Source: Acinetobacter lactucae (GTDB lineage: Bacteria > Pseudomonadota > Gammaproteobacteria > Pseudomonadales > Moraxellaceae). Taken from it: a DNA stretch of 59,748 nucleotides. Shown here piece by piece: positions 52,463-59,748 of this stretch (the first letter of the stretch is position 1; each line of letters opens with the position of its first letter). The DNA lies in contig NZ_LRPE01000021.1 of assembly GCF_001605885.1 (NCBI RefSeq), positions 1-59,748 of the forward strand. The letters are read 5' to 3'. The notes under the pieces were generated by a model. It was given only the letters and a program-made list of their open reading frames with translations. It did no database searches and was not told the DNA's origin. A program made the position numbers and the translations under genes.

Positions 52463-53497
52463 ATGCAAATTCAGAATCAAGTACAGCTTAAGCCATTCAA
52501 TACCTTAAGTTTAGATGCAACTGTTTCTCACTATACTAAAGTTGGCAATATTCAAGATATTGAAGCAGCTTTAGAGTTTGCTGAGCAGCATCAGTTAAAT
52601 GTACTTGTATTATCGGGCGGTAGTAATATGTTATTGCCGCAGCAGATCAATGCTTTAGTGATTCATCTTGATATTCAGGGAATTGAAGTTTTATCAAACG
52701 CTCATGATTTTGTTCTGGTTAAAGTAGGTGCAGGCCAAGTCTGGCATGATTTTGTTTTATACAGCACTGAACAGAACTGGTTTGGTTTGCAAAATTTAGC
52801 CCTTATTCCGGGATTGGTTGGTGCTTCACCTGTACAAAACATTGGGGCGTATGGGGTAGAGGTAGGCGAGTTTATTGAGTCAGTACAAGTGTATGACCGT
52901 AAATTAAAGCAAACTCAGACAATTTTAGCGGCTGACTGCCATTTTGCCTATCGCCATAGTATTTTTAAAGATGATCCAAACCGTTACATTATTACGCATG
53001 TCACTTTTAAATTGCTTAAACAGCCGCATTTAAAACTTAACTACGGCGATTTGAAACAAGCAGTTGGAGACAATCAGACAGCTGAGAACTTACAAAACCA
53101 AGTGATCCATATTCGCCAAAGTAAACTCCCTGATCCAAAAGAGTATCCAAATGTAGGTAGTTTCTTTAAAAATCCGATTGTTAGCCCTCAAGAATTTGAA
53201 CGCTTAGTCACACAATTCTCAACAATTCCTCATTACCCTCAAGCTAATGGAAACGTTAAAATTGCAGCAGGATGGTTAATTGATCAGGCAGGTTGGAAAG
53301 GGAAACAACTCGATATGGTCGGGATGTTCCATAAACAAGCATTAGTTTTGGTGAATTATGCCAATGCATCTCTTACTGATGTAAAGAAAACTTATCAGGC
53401 TGTACAACATGATGTTGATCAGCGTTTCCATATTATGTTAGAACCAGAGCCTGTGCTTTATAACAGTTTAGGTTTAATTGAAAATCATACGGAATAG
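52463..53497 (+). CDS. murB: UDP-N-acetylenolpyruvoylglucosamine reductase
   Basis: 344 residues from the ATG at 52463 ([18 protein letters not shown], the usual MurB start); a frame from 52436 overlaps the phosphatase gene. FAD-binding signature [11 protein letters not shown], then [15 protein letters not shown] and YRHSIFK. The substrate-binding NVGSFFKNP contains the proton-donor Ser, and the C-terminal Glu is in LEPEP. It reduces the enolpyruvyl ether in muramic acid synthesis. Confidence 0.96.
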   Translation: MQIQNQVQLKPFNTLSLDATVSHYTKVGNIQDIEAALEFAEQHQLNVLVLSGGSNMLLPQQINALVIHLDIQGIEVLSNAHDFVLVKVGAGQVWHDFVLYSTEQNWFGLQNLALIPGLVGASPVQNIGAYGVEVGEFIESVQVYDRKLKQTQTILAADCHFAYRHSIFKDDPNRYIITHVTFKLLKQPHLKLNYGDLKQAVGDNQTAENLQNQVIHIRQSKLPDPKEYPNVGSFFKNPIVSPQEFERLVTQFSTIPHYPQANGNVKIAAGWLIDQAGWKGKQLDMVGMFHKQALVLVNYANASLTDVKKTYQAVQHDVDQRFHIMLEPEPVLYNSLGLIENHTE

Positions 53498-53501
53498 TTT
53501 T

Positions 53502-54626
53502 ATGCCAAAAGTACACTTAATGGTACGTTTAGTACAAGTAGTCACCGTGCTATTTGTACTATTAGGCTGTTTCGCGGTTTTTTTATATTCGCCATTTTAT
53601 TCAAAACTTATTGTAGCTGGGCTTAATTATTTTGTTCCAGTTGACGTTAACCAAGTCGCTGCTGAGAGCCAGAGACAGGCTGCATTAAGTGAACATGATA
53701 ATTTAGAGCCGGGTTCAAATTTATGGATTGCTCGTCAGGCATATTTAAAACTGACAGAGCAAGCGTTACGTGAAAAAAAGACATCTGATCTGACCTATAT
53801 TCAAGAAAATTATAAAGCCTTACAACAAATTATTCTTTTAGAAGAAAAGGAACAAGATTCAGAAGAACAAGCAGCCGCTGTAACGGTTCCTTTAGTCGCT
53901 AAGAACTCTGAAATTGATGCTGCAGATGAGGCGAGTAGTCCTGTTGACGAAGCACTTTTTATTAATAGTTCTGAAAACAAAGCACTTACTGAGCAATATA
54001 CAGAGTTTTTAGCAAGAAAACCTGTGATACCAGAGCCTCAAAAAGCTGTTAGTGAGCCTGAACAAAAAGTCGAATATGTGCGTAAAAATCCATTACCTGT
54101 ACAACCTAAAAAGTTATCAGAACCTTATGCAATTGTTGTGTTGGGCGGAGGGTTAACTTTAGATAAAAATGGTAAAGATATTGTAGTGAATGGCTATACG
54201 CGTTTGCGATTAGAAAAAACTTTAGAAGCTGAAAAACAAAATCATCTACCGATTGTGCTGAGTGGTGTAGAAGCACCTTATATGCAAGCTTGGCTAAAAG
54301 AGCGCGGTGTTGATGCAAAGCTATTAGAAAAGCGTAGTATGAATACATGTGAAAATACTCGGTTTAGTTCTTTATTGCTTCAGAAAAAAGGCGGAGCACC
54401 AACAGTCATGTTGGTTACAGATGAATATCATATGCCGCGTACACGTCGACTGTTTGCTTTAAATGGCATTGAAACTATTCCTGTTGTAGCTCCAATGCCA
54501 ACCCCACTGACACGCTGGCAACCAAGTGTGCAAAATTACGATCATAGCCGCCGTGCAAACTATGAATTACTTGCGACAATTCGCGACATGTTGTTTGGCT
54601 CAAGTGATTGTCGAGAGGTTCCTTAA
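53502..54626 (+). CDS. YdcF/ElyC-like DUF218 membrane protein
   Basis: 374 residues from the ATG at 53502, four bases after murB. One N-terminal transmembrane helix (VVTVLFVLLGCFAVFLYSPF), an acidic periplasmic linker of ~170 residues, then the DUF218 domain: YAIVVLGGGL, GYTRLRLEKTLE, IVLSGV, RSMNTCENTRFSS and VTDEYHMPRTRRLF. Related proteins (ElyC, SanA) are linked to envelope maintenance. The position after murB supports a cell-wall role. Confidence 0.85.
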   Translation: MPKVHLMVRLVQVVTVLFVLLGCFAVFLYSPFYSKLIVAGLNYFVPVDVNQVAAESQRQAALSEHDNLEPGSNLWIARQAYLKLTEQALREKKTSDLTYIQENYKALQQIILLEEKEQDSEEQAAAVTVPLVAKNSEIDAADEASSPVDEALFINSSENKALTEQYTEFLARKPVIPEPQKAVSEPEQKVEYVRKNPLPVQPKKLSEPYAIVVLGGGLTLDKNGKDIVVNGYTRLRLEKTLEAEKQNHLPIVLSGVEAPYMQAWLKERGVDAKLLEKRSMNTCENTRFSSLLLQKKGGAPTVMLVTDEYHMPRTRRLFALNGIETIPVVAPMPTPLTRWQPSVQNYDHSRRANYELLATIRDMLFGSSDCREVP

Positions 54627-55654
54627 TGTCAGATATTCCATTTCTCAATCCTGCCGTATTAAAACAATTAGATTTACCAGTGCCTAACCGTGACCTTACA
54701 CCCCAGGTTTTGAGTCCACTCAATTTAAATACCTTAGAAGAACCTTCTCGTGATTTGTTAGCTTACCGCAAATTATATGGTTTACATTTACTTGAATGTG
54801 ACCATTGGCAAGGCTATGTTCAAATGCCTTTATTCCGTTTGCATGTACAAGTTTTCAAACCTAAAGTAGAAAAAATACAAGGTACTGTCTGTTTATTGCA
54901 TGGTTACCTTGAGCATAGCGGTATTTATCAGCCGATTATTCGTGAGATTCTTGAGCAGGGTTTTAGTATTATCACTTATGATTTGCCAGGACATGGATTA
55001 AGTGATGGTTCACCAGCCAGTATTAAAAATTTTGATCATTATCAGCAAGTCTTGATGGCTGTTTATCAATATGTGAAACATGCAAATCAGCTGCCAAAAC
55101 CATGGGTTGGTATTGGTCAAAGTACGGGTGGAGCAATTTGGATGCACCACTTATTAGAATATGCTGAAAAACGCCAAGATCCGATTGTAGACCGAGTACT
55201 TTTACTTTCTCCGTTAATTCGCCCAGCGAAAACAGCATGGTGGCATAACCCTGTTGGATTGGGCATTATTCGCCGTATTAAACGTCAAGTACCAAGACAC
55301 TTTAGACGGAACAATCATAATCCTGAATTTTTGCGTTTTATTCGTTTAAAAGATCCTTTGCAACCACGCATGATGGGCATGGACTGGATTTTGGCAATGT
55401 CAAAATGGATGCAAGAAATGGAGGAGCGGCCTGCTTGCCGTATCCCTGTCTGGCTTGCACAAGGTGCTCTCGATCAGACAGTTGATTGGCGTTATAACAT
55501 TGAATTTATTCGTCGTAAATTTAGACTCCAAACGTTGTTAATGCTTGAAGAAGGTTCTCATCAATTAATTAATGAACGTGCGGATATACGTGCCGCATTA
55601 ACAGGATTGATTCCGGCCTTTTTACATGCGAAGCCAAAACATTTTTATTATTAA
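54626..55654 (+). CDS. Alpha/beta hydrolase (serine aminopeptidase S33 / lysophospholipase-like)
   Basis: 342 residues from the ATG at 54626, overlapping the previous stop by one base (TAATG). Oxyanion region LLHGYLEHSG, YDLPGHGLSDG, nucleophile elbow GIGQSTGG, acid in QGALDQTVDW and His in EEGSHQLINE. No signal peptide. Resembles monoglyceride or lysophospholipid lipases. Translation is coupled to the DUF218 gene. Confidence 0.88.
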   Translation: MSDIPFLNPAVLKQLDLPVPNRDLTPQVLSPLNLNTLEEPSRDLLAYRKLYGLHLLECDHWQGYVQMPLFRLHVQVFKPKVEKIQGTVCLLHGYLEHSGIYQPIIREILEQGFSIITYDLPGHGLSDGSPASIKNFDHYQQVLMAVYQYVKHANQLPKPWVGIGQSTGGAIWMHHLLEYAEKRQDPIVDRVLLLSPLIRPAKTAWWHNPVGLGIIRRIKRQVPRHFRRNNHNPEFLRFIRLKDPLQPRMMGMDWILAMSKWMQEMEERPACRIPVWLAQGALDQTVDWRYNIEFIRRKFRLQTLLMLEEGSHQLINERADIRAALTGLIPAFLHAKPKHFYY

Positions 55655-55660
55655 AAATAA

Positions 55661-55690
55661 TGCATCTATCCAAAATTCTAGATAGATGCA
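55661..55690. other. Perfect stem-loop without T-run
   Basis: TGCATCTATC, 10-nt loop, GATAGATGCA between two convergent genes. No T-tract follows, so it may serve as an RNA 3' stabiliser or a weak terminator. Confidence 0.5.
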
Positions 55691-55709
55691 TAAATTAATG
55701 TATGGGGCT

Positions 55710-56204
55710 TTATTTTGAATTTTGATAAAGCTGCATAAAGTTTTTATAAACCGAAGACTGCTTTTGTGGACTATACATATTACGCTCGATTGTCCCTTTA
55801 TCCGTTTTGATCAAAACATTTACATTTTGAGCATTTTTAAACTCTTGTAAGAATTGGCTTGGAATAACAAAGTAAGTTGTTGAATGTTTTGGAACTAATC
55901 TGCTCACATTTGTTTTTTCAGTGGCTTGAGCTGGTTCATAATTGAATCGTTTGCCATCAATATCAAAGGTCAAAGCGTTAATATCATAAAAGTTATAACT
56001 ACTACTTAAATGAACATCTACTCGAAGCTGATTTTTTTGACTTTCGTTCCATTTAACCAATAAGCTTGGGCATAGTTCTGTTGGCGAGCAGTTTAGCTGA
56101 CCAGCTGTCTTTACCTCTTTAGGAGCTGTTGTACTAACCTGTGTGGTGCTACAAGCCGCTGTAAGTAGACATGAACCCAATAAGAGTAGAGATTTTTTCA
56201 TCAT
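55710..56204 (-). CDS. Hypothetical lipoprotein
   Basis: 164 residues. Lipobox LTAAC (Cys18). The mature part has two further Cys (LNCSPTELCP) and a beta-sandwich-like body (VDVHLSSSYNFYDINALTFDIDG, in parts). Probably outer membrane, facing the periplasm. It lies 62 bp after the amidase gene on the same strand. No family recognised. Confidence 0.7.
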   Translation of the reverse strand: MMKKSLLLLGSCLLTAACSTTQVSTTAPKEVKTAGQLNCSPTELCPSLLVKWNESQKNQLRVDVHLSSSYNFYDINALTFDIDGKRFNYEPAQATEKTNVSRLVPKHSTTYFVIPSQFLQEFKNAQNVNVLIKTDKGTIERNMYSPQKQSSVYKNFMQLYQNSK

Positions 56205-56266
56205 ATAAATTCCAAGATCGTATGTTTAATATTATTTATGTTAAGAGTAATAAATTTTGACATAAA

Positions 56267-57322
56267 TTAGCGCGTAGTTGGACCTAAAAATACAAATGGT
56301 TTTGCAATTTTAAAGGAAGAGGTCGCATCGCCTGCATAGATATGGCTTTGATCGGGTCCTAAATCAAGTCTACGTGTTTTGCCATCTTTAAAGTTAATCT
56401 TTTTCAAGTCGACCCAAAATACATTTGGTGAGAGAGCGGATTCAAAAAAGTAGAGCATCTGTTTGTGGTCGGCAACAGTTCGCCAGCGAGTTGAAGAGAT
56501 ATTAGGTTCTTCTTGAGTATTTAGCCCATAAGGAACAGATGCATTTCGAATGACACTGAATACAGAGGCTTGAGCTTGCTTTGCATTATCATTTTTAGGA
56601 ATTGCATTAATGTAGAATGATGCACGTGCAAAGCGGTCAGATGCTCGGTTTGTGCCGGGAAGCATAACTGTTCCACCAATTTGCTTCCAATATTCGGCAA
56701 GTGCCAGTTGTTTGTCGAAAGTAGGTGAGTTAGTCATAACCTGATAGCTCCGGCTATGGTGAATCACTTGTTTTCCACCAATATATTCGATAATCGCGCT
56801 ATCACCTGTTTTATCAGAAATAGATAAATGCAATGTGGTTAATCTGGTTTCACCAGGAACACTATCTGTAACTATTGTGTAAGGTTCTTTCTCTAGCGCT
56901 TTGACAGCCTCATCAACGGTTGCGAAATTATCGAGTACATATTGTGCCCAAGCAGCAATGCTGAGTAGTGGTTTATTAGATTTTTTTACATCGGGGTATT
57001 CAGATTCGACTAACCATAAGACATTAGCAACTAAACCTGCTTCATTCATTCCATCAGTTGTGGAAACTTCATAACCTGTAGCAATGACACTTCCATATTT
57101 AGAGGTCCATTTTATTGAGTTAGGACCTGCATTACCTTCACGGCTAACTCCGCTTGGTATAATCCATAAATTTGTACCTGTATCAACTTTCCAATCCATT
57201 GAACGAGCTGTAATAACGTGTTGATTATTGCCTAAATATACGGCACGTGTACAAGCAGTAGCGTAGCTACTTAAACCTATAGCGATTGCGACAAAAGAAG
57301 AGATGAATGTTTTTTTCAACAT
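56267..57322 (-). CDS. Periplasmic linear amide C-N hydrolase (choloylglycine hydrolase family)
   Basis: 351 residues. The signal peptide ends SSYATA, leaving Cys24 as the N-terminal nucleophile (CTRAVYLGNNQHVITARSMDW, cited as two parts: CTRAVYLG and ITARSMDW). Later motifs GMNEAGLVANVLWL, VMTNSPTFDKQL and RFARASFYI contain the conserved Asp, Asn and Arg of Ntn hydrolases of the bile-salt hydrolase/penicillin V acylase type. Gram-negative members can degrade acyl-homoserine lactones or penicillin V; the substrate here is unproven. Confidence 0.9.
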   Translation of the reverse strand: MLKKTFISSFVAIAIGLSSYATACTRAVYLGNNQHVITARSMDWKVDTGTNLWIIPSGVSREGNAGPNSIKWTSKYGSVIATGYEVSTTDGMNEAGLVANVLWLVESEYPDVKKSNKPLLSIAAWAQYVLDNFATVDEAVKALEKEPYTIVTDSVPGETRLTTLHLSISDKTGDSAIIEYIGGKQVIHHSRSYQVMTNSPTFDKQLALAEYWKQIGGTVMLPGTNRASDRFARASFYINAIPKNDNAKQAQASVFSVIRNASVPYGLNTQEEPNISSTRWRTVADHKQMLYFFESALSPNVFWVDLKKINFKDGKTRRLDLGPDQSHIYAGDATSSFKIAKPFVFLGPTTR

Positions 57323-57533
57323 GATGAGCTACCTTCTTGTTATAAACATTAAAAAATTTTTATTAAATAAAATTAAAAAGTGTACGTTATTTATACTTTG
57401 ATATTAGGTGAAAAATCTATTAAATACAAATTAAAAGCAAAAGGAGATTTAATTGAAAATCACATATTCGTTTGAAATATGGAAGAGCATCACACTATAG
57501 ATGTAATGCTCAAATCATAAAAATTAATATAAA

Positions 57534-59207
57534 TTAAAAATGATTGGCATCTGCCATATTCCACATTCGATAATAGAAATTATCATCGTCGTTATTAAGT
57601 TCAGATTGCAAAAGTTCACCTTCTTTTAAGAAAAAATGTAATTGAGCATAGTTCTTAATTTCACGGTCATTTACACGCTGAGCCAAATGATGGGCTTTAA
57701 TATCAGAAGGATGACGTAAACCCGCCGCAGCGATCATTTCTGATAATGCATGCAATGTATTTTTATGGAAATTAAATACTCGTTCTGATTTAGTCGGTAC
57801 ATCAATTGCCTTCTGACGATCTTTATCTTGAGTCGCAACACCTACCGGGCATTGGTTAGTGTGGCAACTCTGTGCTTGAATACACCCAACCGCAAACATG
57901 AAACCGCGTGCTGAGTTAACCCAGTCTGCACCTAGTGCAAATGTACTGGCAATATCAAATGCACTAATGATTTTTCCACTCGCACCAATCTTAACTTGAT
58001 CTCTTAGTCCTGCACCCACAAGGGTATTATGTACAAAGCGTAAGCCCTCACGTAATGGCGTGCCAATATTGTCACTAAACTCAATTGGTGCTGCGCCTGT
58101 ACCACCTTCAGAACCATCCACAACGATAAAGTCGGGAACAATTTTTGTTTCAAGCATGGCTTTAACAATACTCATAAACTGCCAAGGTTGGCCAATACAC
58201 AGTTTAAAACCAACGGGCTTGCCACCCGATAGTGTGCGTAATTTTTGTAAGAAATGCATCATTTCAATTGGGGTAGAAAAACTAGAATGCTTGGCAGGAG
58301 AAATACAATCATGATCGCGAGAAACACCACGTATTTGGGCAATTTCTTCGGTAATTTTATGTTTAGGTAAAATACCGCCATGACCAGGTTTTGCACCTTG
58401 TGAAAGCTTTAGCTCGATCATTTTGATCTGTGGTAATTGAGATTGCTTAGCAAACTTTTGTTCGTCAAATTTCCCATCAAGCGTGCGACAACCAAAATAA
58501 CCGCTGGCAATTTGCCAAACAATATCACCGCCATTTTCTAGATGATAAGGGCTTAAACTTCCTTCGCCAGTATCATGATAAAAACCGCCTAATTGTGCTC
58601 CTTTATTTAGGGCACGAATTGCATTGGCACTTAAACTACCAAAGCTCATGGCTGAAATATTCATAATAGATGCGCTATACGGTTGTAGGCATTGTGCATT
58701 ACCCACCTGAATACGGAAGCTTTTTGGGTCTGCAGGCGGGCAAGGGCTTATTGAGTGAACAATAAAACGGTAATTTTCTTGGTAGACATCAATGATTGAA
58801 CCAAAAGGTTTATCTGCATTTTCATTTTTAGCACGTTGATAAACTAAGCTTCTTTGCATGCGAGAAAAAGGTAGAGCATCTTGATCCGCTTCAATAAAGT
58901 ATTGGCGGATTTCAGGACGTATATCTTCAAACAAAAAACGGAAATGCCCCATAATTGGGTAGTTTCTGAGAATTGAATGTTTATTTTGCAAAACATCATA
59001 TAGTCCTAATAAGCTTAAGGCGCCTGTAACTACCCATAAACCGTTAAGGAGAGTGTCAGAAACAAAATAGTAGATACTATGAGGGGTATATACAGTACGA
59101 AACCACGTAATACTGAGCGCAGTAAAAATACATAAGAACCAGAGAGAATGACGTGAGAAGAATGTATTGAGAAATTTATGTCGAATGATTTGTGCTGGAC
59201 TCGCCAT
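57534..59207 (-). CDS. FMN-binding glutamate synthase-like protein
   Basis: 557 residues from the ATG at 59207; 17 extra upstream codons look non-coding. Two N-terminal transmembrane segments (about 17-60) precede a domain like the central/FMN domain of glutamate synthase: FRIQVGNAQCLQPYSASIMN, MSFGSLSANAIRALNKGA, GEGSLSPYHLENGGD, PGHGGILP and the Fe-S cysteines in CIQAQSCHTNQCPVGVAT (in part). The N-terminal amidotransferase domain is missing, so it cannot use glutamine. Its reaction is unknown. Confidence 0.88.
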   Translation of the reverse strand: MASPAQIIRHKFLNTFFSRHSLWFLCIFTALSITWFRTVYTPHSIYYFVSDTLLNGLWVVTGALSLLGLYDVLQNKHSILRNYPIMGHFRFLFEDIRPEIRQYFIEADQDALPFSRMQRSLVYQRAKNENADKPFGSIIDVYQENYRFIVHSISPCPPADPKSFRIQVGNAQCLQPYSASIMNISAMSFGSLSANAIRALNKGAQLGGFYHDTGEGSLSPYHLENGGDIVWQIASGYFGCRTLDGKFDEQKFAKQSQLPQIKMIELKLSQGAKPGHGGILPKHKITEEIAQIRGVSRDHDCISPAKHSSFSTPIEMMHFLQKLRTLSGGKPVGFKLCIGQPWQFMSIVKAMLETKIVPDFIVVDGSEGGTGAAPIEFSDNIGTPLREGLRFVHNTLVGAGLRDQVKIGASGKIISAFDIASTFALGADWVNSARGFMFAVGCIQAQSCHTNQCPVGVATQDKDRQKAIDVPTKSERVFNFHKNTLHALSEMIAAAGLRHPSDIKAHHLAQRVNDREIKNYAQLHFFLKEGELLQSELNNDDDNFYYRMWNMADANHF

Positions 59208-59748
59208 ATTGGAACAAATTCCTAATGTTTTACTGGTACATACCTTGCCAATAAGCAAGTCAAACTACAAGTATGCAATTGTTGTTAGTGTTATGGCGAG
59301 ACAAGAGATACATGTGGAAAAGCAAGTTTGATCTAGAATTTACTTTTTGATAGATCGAATTTTATCTACCGAGTTTTGCAATGGTGGGTAGTTTTTTTGG
59401 TTTAATTTTCATTTAATTTTTAGGAATAGTTGAGTTAGCAATACATACTTTTGTTAGTGAGCATCTGTCTTTAATCACTAAAATTTCTAAAAATGTGATA
59501 AAACACTTAGATTTCTTATTCATAAATTATTGTTTTCTTATTCATTTTAAATATATAGAACAATCAATAGCTTAATTTTTATTCTTATCTTTTTTGATTA
59601 GATTTTAAGAAATTATAAAATATCAAAATTAATGGTAAAATTTAACTAATGAAAAAATATAACTTTTTACGAAAATTAATCAAAATAAATGGAAGTATCG
59701 AAAAACTGAAATAAAAGGTTAGAGAAGACATAAAAATTTTTATAATTG
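59208..59748. other. Intergenic region to the window edge
   Basis: 541 bp of AT-rich sequence. A weak CTACC...GGTAG hairpin followed by seven T (59375-59398) is the only terminator-like structure. No gene or RNA was recognised; it contains the promoter of the minus-strand gene. Confidence 0.5.

Noticed and set aside
1..59748. tRNA, rRNA, CRISPR arrays and insertion sequences
   Set aside because: No cloverleaf, rRNA, regularly spaced repeat or transposase sequence was recognised in either strand.

Overview
The window comes from a chromosome of the Acinetobacter calcoaceticus-baumannii group. It is AT-rich and carries genes typical of that group: the end of the Csu pilus operon (csuD, csuE), the chlorhexidine pump AceI with its LysR regulator, the AmvA drug pump with its TetR regulator, the type II-secreted protease CpaA with chaperone CpaB, and a Tat-exported phospholipase C beside dnaX. 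The sequence alone does not settle the species. cpaAB between amvA and dnaX would fit A. nosocomialis, A. pittii or a cpaA-positive A. baumannii. No rRNA, tRNA, insertion sequence or CRISPR array was seen.

Layout. 1-2630: 3' end of csu. 2859-5642: a GST-family protein, two SDR-fold proteins that have lost catalytic residues, and a secreted chorismate mutase. 5683-6768: a promoter, a self-complementary RNA element resembling phage C4 antisense RNA, a broken ash-like leader reading frame and a TetR regulator. 6842-9073: a Fur-controlled FecA-like receptor. 9186-15757: an accessory block of very AT-rich small envelope and unknown genes, with isolated phage genes (lysozyme, gp7-type head protein) and two tandem paralogous small RNA genes on the minus strand. 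15814-23575: an EamA transporter, LysR regulator, small lipoprotein, papain-like peptidase, a TonB-dependent siderophore receptor broken by one stop codon, an OB-fold protein, a GNAT acetyltransferase and a g-type lysozyme inhibitor. 23642-31136: housekeeping and transport genes (ABC-F, UspA, RDD, BenE, Lrp, LysE, transaldolase). 31267-40435: aceR/aceI, then a thiolase, high-molecular-weight FabG and MaoC hydratase set, a serine hydrolase, and amvR/amvA. 40701-47883: cpaAB, dnaX, a micro-lipoprotein and plc. 47931-59207: alcohol dehydrogenase and thioesterase, YcgJ-like protein, HxlR and tautomerase, a murB operon, a periplasmic amidase and an FMN-dependent glutamate synthase-like protein.

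How the parts work together. Several gene pairs are regulator and target read divergently from one short promoter region: AceR/AceI, AmvR/AmvA, HxlR/tautomerase, and probably LysR/EamA and Lrp/BenE. The amvR-amvA gap holds two matching 16-bp palindromes placed over the promoters. The two TonB-dependent receptors each have a recognisable Fur box. The thiolase, FabG-like and MaoC genes could carry out successive steps on beta-oxoacyl and enoyl thioesters.

The strongest candidates for little-described biology are the C4-like antisense element ahead of the TetR gene (5683-6216) and the tandem sRNA pair between phage remnants (13293-13529). Both are called by eye from symmetry, promoters and terminators, without any database search.
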